Shown here piece by piece: positions 60,102 to 64,000 of a DNA stretch of 64,000 bases. How positions within the stretch are numbered: position 1 is the stretch's first letter; every line of letters starts with the position of its first letter. Source of the DNA: CAWAND01 sp963807065 (GTDB lineage Bacteria; Chloroflexota; Anaerolineae; Anaerolineales; E44-bin32); the NCBI GenBank assembly GCA_963807065.1, contig CAWDZQ010000003.1, positions 62,001 through 126,000 on the forward strand, in the 5' to 3' direction. The position numbers and the translations under genes are program-made. The notes under the pieces are model-generated. The model saw nothing but the letters and a program-made list of their open reading frames with translations, was not told the DNA's origin and did not search any database.

Positions 60102-61463
60102 ATGCCCGACGAGACGGACTTTCCGGTCACCGAGGGGCACGATCCGCAGGTGCTGGCGCAAGCCCGCCAGATCCTGGACGCCTGCGCCTCGACGGAGGCG
60201 ATGGGCCAGGCGGTGCTGCAGGCGGTCGAGCGCAACCAAGCCTGGCGAGGGGATCAGTGTGTCAACCTGCTGGCGCCGGAAGCCCCCACCAGCCCCGCCG
60301 TCCGAGCCCTGCTGTCGGCCGAGGTGGGCATACGGGCGGCCGAGGGCCACATCGGCCCGGGCAACCGCTGGTTCGTCGGCACGCGCTACATCGACGAGCT
60401 GGAAGCGCTGTGCGTGGAGCTGCTGAAGCGCGCCTTCCATTCAGATTTCGCCGACCATCGCCTGCTCTCGGGGATGCTCGGCAACCTGACGGTCTATACG
60501 GCGCTGACCCAGCCGGGCGACGTGATCATGAGCATCCCCAAGCCGTTCGGCGGGCACTCGAGCAACCGCCCGGATGGGCCGGCCGGCGTACGGGGTCTGC
60601 ACATCGTGGACATCCCCTTCGACCCCCTGGAAATGGCGGTCGACATCGACCAGTTTCGCAAGACTGCCCCCTTGGTCCGGCCCAAGGTGGTCTCCCTGGG
60701 CGCCACGATGACGCTCTTTCCCTTCCCGATCCGCCAGATGGCCGAGGTGGTGGCGGAGTGGGGCGGTCACATCTATTTCGATGGCGCCCACCAGCTCGGC
60801 CTGGTGGCTGCCGGGCTGTTCCAGGATCCCCTCCGGGAAGGCGCGGCGGTGATGACGGGATCGGCCGGCAAGACCTTCAGCGGTCCGCAGAGCGGGATCA
60901 TCGTCTGGGACGATCCGTCGCTTACGGCCGGCTTCTCCGAAGCCATCTTCCCGGTGCTGATCGCCACCCATCAGGTCAACCGCGTGGCGGCCCTGGCCAT
61001 GGCGGCGGCCGAGTTCATCGCCTACGGTGAGGCCTACATGCGCCAGATCGTGGCCAACGCCCAGGCGTTGGGGGCGGCCCTGCAGGCACGCGGGGTCCCC
61101 GTGCTGGGCGCTTCCCGAGGCTACACGAAGACCCACCAGGTGATCGCCGACGTGCGTCCGTTCGGCGGCGGGATGGCCGTGGCGCGCCGGCTCGAGCGCG
61201 CCAACCTGATTGCCAACAAGAACCTGATCCCGGGCGACCGGCCGGAGGATTGGGATCGGCCCGGCGGGCTGCGCATGGGCGCCATCGAGGTCACGCGCCT
61301 GGGCATGCGGGAAGACGAGATGGCAACCATCGCCGACTTCATCGCCCGGGTCTTGGTGGAAGAGACTCCCCCGGAGCAGGTGGTGGAGGACGTAATCGAG
61401 TTCCGCCAGCCGTTCCGGGATATGTACTACTCCTTCGAACACGGCTTGCCGCCGGGCGACTGA
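60102..61463 (+). CDS. Divergent serine hydroxymethyltransferase-like PLP enzyme
   Basis: 453 residues, complete, with AAGGAG before the ATG. The layout is that of SHMT: NLLAPEAPTSPAVRALL, GGHSSN, YFDGAHQLGLVAAGLFQDP, and the PLP lysine K257 in TGSAGKTFSGPQSGII, where SHMT has THKTLRGP. Then RMGAIEVTRLGMREDEM replaces the SHMT motif around GTPALTTRG. The change at the lysine motif (His to Gly before Lys) and at the later motif suggests that it does not use serine/tetrahydrofolate in the standard way. Probably an aldolase or aminotransferase-like member of the fold. Confidence 0.82.
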   Translation: MPDETDFPVTEGHDPQVLAQARQILDACASTEAMGQAVLQAVERNQAWRGDQCVNLLAPEAPTSPAVRALLSAEVGIRAAEGHIGPGNRWFVGTRYIDELEALCVELLKRAFHSDFADHRLLSGMLGNLTVYTALTQPGDVIMSIPKPFGGHSSNRPDGPAGVRGLHIVDIPFDPLEMAVDIDQFRKTAPLVRPKVVSLGATMTLFPFPIRQMAEVVAEWGGHIYFDGAHQLGLVAAGLFQDPLREGAAVMTGSAGKTFSGPQSGIIVWDDPSLTAGFSEAIFPVLIATHQVNRVAALAMAAAEFIAYGEAYMRQIVANAQALGAALQARGVPVLGASRGYTKTHQVIADVRPFGGGMAVARRLERANLIANKNLIPGDRPEDWDRPGGLRMGAIEVTRLGMREDEMATIADFIARVLVEETPPEQVVEDVIEFRQPFRDMYYSFEHGLPPGD

Positions 61464-61725
61464 TCCAGGACCTCGGATTGCACTGAGCCCACTGTTTATG
61501 CAGTTGGATCCGTGGTTGACGGCCCCCAGGCTTTTTGTCACGGTTTGGGCAAATCGGGATCGAGAGATTCTCAGCGCCATCGGCGCCAATCAGCCCCATC
61601 TGCGCTCCCCTTTTTGCCGCTGAACGCGGCTTTGGACCAGGTACCCAAGCCCATTGCTCCGCCCCGCAATTCCGCCTATGCTTGATCCAATCCGGAGCAC
61701 CCCTCAAATCAAGGTGAGAGACGCG

Positions 61726-64000
61726 ATGGGCCGAATGCCCCGTCCAGCCAATACCCTGATCCTGATCCTTTTCGCAGCCAGCACCTTCGCCTGTTCCCTG
61801 GGGGCGCCGACGGCATCCATCGTCGCAGCGACGGTCACGCCCACCCGAACCGCCCCCACGCAGGCGGCCTCACAGGTCACCCGGCCGCCAACCGCCGGCA
61901 GGCTCAACGCCTTCAGCCTCGATCTCTCGGAACCGTTCTACGCCACCCCGATACATGCCTGGTCGCCGGCGCCGTACGCCGGGCCGTCGATCGGCTTGCC
62001 CATCGAATTGGCGGATGTGGCCAATGGCGAGGTGCTGGCCGGCCTGACCCCCGAGCAGCAGCGTTTCTTGACCCAGAACGGCTTCGTGGTCATCCGCAGC
62101 GGGGAGGCGCAGTTCAACGACATCCGCTTTGAGACGGCCTACGTCAACGGTCAGCCGTTCTTCCGCACGGTCGACGAGGCCTATCACGCGCTGCATCTCC
62201 AGTTCGACGACCTGCTCAAGGCGCTCGAACGCCAGATTCTGCGGACCCAGATGCTGGCGCTCCTTACCGCCACGCGTGACCAGGTTCACGCCTACGCCGA
62301 GCCAACCCAGGGCACGTCGATCGAGTCCGACACGGCGCTGGCCGAGGCTTATCTCGAGGTCGCCATCCACCTGTTCGACCCTTCGGCGCCGCCGTCGCAG
62401 GTGATGCCGGCTGAGGTCGAGGCCCAGCTCAAACAGATCATGGACGCCGGTGGGCGGGACATGTCGGTCCTGTTCCCGGATTTTGAAGACGACTACGGCG
62501 CCTACAAGCCGGTCGGCCACTATGCCGGGGACCCGGACCTCGAGGGTTATTTCCGGGGCATGACCTGGCTAGGGCGGGTCCATTTCGCGCTGGGGGACGC
62601 CCAAGACCCATCCTTCGAGCCGTCGCGGGTGCCGTTGATCATCACCCTGGCCATGCGAGAAGCCGACGCCGACGGCTGGCCGGCCTCCACTTGGAGCGAC
62701 GTCAACCGGCTGCTCGACTTCCTGGTGGGCCCCACCGACGATCTGGGCCCGCTCGAATATGCCGCCCTGATGGACCAGGTCTACGGCCCCGACGTGACGA
62801 TTTCGGGTCTGGCCGACGATGCCCAGTGGGGGACCTTCCTTGCCTCCACCGATAACTTGCCGGCGCCGCAGATCAACTCGACCTTCGCCGATTTTACGTC
62901 TGACCTGCAGGTCGAGAAGGGCTGGCGGCTGATGGGCCAGCGCTTCACCATGGACGCCGACATCTTCCAGTCCTTGATCTTCGACCAGGTCGGGGTTCGC
63001 GCTGACGGCGCCAAGCGCGATTTCCCCACCGGGCTGGATGTGATGGCCGTCTTCGGGTCGGGCACAGCGATGGATGCACTCCAGCAGCGGGGCGATATGA
63101 CCTTCCCCAACTACCCGGAGAACCTGGAGGCGCTCAAGGGGGCGGCCGCCGCCCAGCCCGAGTTCGCAGTGGCTGGGCCGCGCCTACAGCGCCTGGCTGT
63201 ATTCGTTCCTGCCGGTGGTGGCGCCCAAGGACAATGCTTACCCACAATTCATGCAAACCGACGCCTGGGGGGCCAAGGATCTGAACGCCGCCCTGGGCAG
63301 CTGGACCGAACTCAAGCACGATACCGTGCTGTATTCCAAGATGCCGGAAGGTCTCGGCGGCGGTGGACCCCCCACGTCCGATCCGGCGCCGAGCTACGTC
63401 GAACCCAACCCGCAGGCCTTCTACCGCATGGCCTACATCGCCCGGACGATCGGGGAGGGCGTGGAGCGTCGTGTCAATCCGGAGGGCTATCAGGACTCAG
63501 CTCCGCCTTTTCCCCAGCAGAGCGCAGCCGACGCGGTGCATGCCATGGCCCAGCTGGCGAGTGCGCTGGACGATCTGGGCACGGCGGCAGCCCGCGAGCT
63601 GGCCGGGGAAGACCTCGGTGATCTGCGCTACGCTGTCACCGGCTGCCTCGGGTTCCATGAGTGCACCTATCTCCGCACGCCCTACAACGAACCGATCGGC
63701 GAGCCGCCCAAGGTCCCGGTGGTGGCGGCTGTGTCCGGCGCCGCCGGGTCCGTGCTGGAAGCCGCCACCGGGTATGTCGACCGGATCTACGCCATCGTCC
63801 CGCTCGAAGGTGGCCAGGAAGTGGCCCAGGGAGGGGTGTTCTCCGTACTACGAATTCACCCAGCCGCGCGATCAGCGCCTGACCGATGACGAGTGGCGTC
63901 AAGAGCTTGACACGGGGCAAGCCCCGCCGCGGCCAACCTGGGCGGATGCCTTCTCGCTGCAGGGCGGGGCGGCCTCGGAGGCGCTGTTCTTCCGGGTGGG
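61726..64000 (+). CDS. DUF3160 lipoprotein, frameshifted, runs off the window
   Basis: Lipoprotein signal (ILFAASTFAC) from the ATG at 61726 (AAGGTGAG upstream), then a Thr/Pro linker. From about residue 110 it matches DUF3160: LTPEQQRFLTQNGFVV, FFRTVDEAYHALHLQFDD, RLMGQRFTMDADIFQSLIFD, FPTGLDVMAVFGS. The frame breaks near 63165 and resumes as AYSAWLYSFLPVVAPKD, then again near 63845 (extra G), after which SYYEFTQPRDQRLTDDEW follows to the end. DUF3160 proteins are large outer lipoproteins of unknown role. Incomplete at 3' end. Confidence 0.82.

Noticed and set aside
58872..60440. 522-codon minus-strand frame spanning two genes
   Set aside because: It crosses the intergenic region and runs antisense to the SHMT-like gene; no domain. 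The true minus-strand gene uses other frames and starts at 59578.

Overview
The window is GC-rich DNA, probably from a Chloroflexota bacterium of the Anaerolineae type. This is inferred from gene style: many lipoproteins with an (A/L)AC lipobox followed by Thr/Pro-rich linkers, membrane-anchored TPR and FHA proteins, an F420-type LLM oxidoreductase, a MoxR-DUF58-transglutaminase operon and a CUT2-type sugar ABC operon. No rRNA, tRNA, CRISPR array or insertion sequence was recognised.

Positions 1-36,300 are mostly ordinary chromosome. A partial MFS transporter is followed by a translationally coupled MoxR / DUF58 / TgpA-like operon. Next come a second MFS transporter, a CAP-domain protein split by an in-frame TAA, and a small exported-protein operon. 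The CUT2 sugar ABC operon has a binding protein made of two nearly identical fused domains. It is followed by a HerA-like ATPase, an FHA membrane protein divergent from a receiver/CpaE-like ATPase, and a divergent pair of HExxH lipoproteins that look like one gluzincin family. Then come an iron-sulfur protein, a Cache-domain lipoprotein, a DUF3558-like lipoprotein, a drug-type ABC exporter and an LLM oxidoreductase. Two membrane TPR genes lie between two direct copies (about 98% identical by eye) of a concanavalin-like lipoprotein gene.

Positions 36,700-57,900 form a dense defence island, all on the + strand. In order: a NERD nuclease-like membrane protein, a SIR2-like protein, a DUF499 ATPase, a small unknown, a DUF1156-type DNA methyltransferase, a PLD-SNF2 helicase, a GIY-YIG-like nuclease, a DUF4268 nuclease-like protein, McrB, McrC, a PD-(D/E)XK-like protein, an unknown and an HNH endonuclease. 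The DUF499 / methyltransferase / PLD-helicase core resembles modification-linked anti-phage (DISARM-like) systems. Almost every gene carries frameshifts; only the DUF4268 gene is clean. The island is therefore either decaying or poorly sequenced. By eye its GC is lower than that of the flanks.

Positions 57,900-64,000 return to housekeeping and exported proteins: a Thr/Pro-rich membrane protein with one frameshift, a divergent serine hydroxymethyltransferase-like PLP enzyme, and a DUF3160 lipoprotein with two frameshifts that runs off the end.

Non-coding structure includes a dispersed ~100-bp intergenic repeat in three copies plus two partial ones, three TGYAAG-N5-TGTAA direct-repeat sites with an 11-bp period that look like response-regulator operators, and a perfect 16-bp hairpin between the sugar-binding protein gene and its ABC genes.
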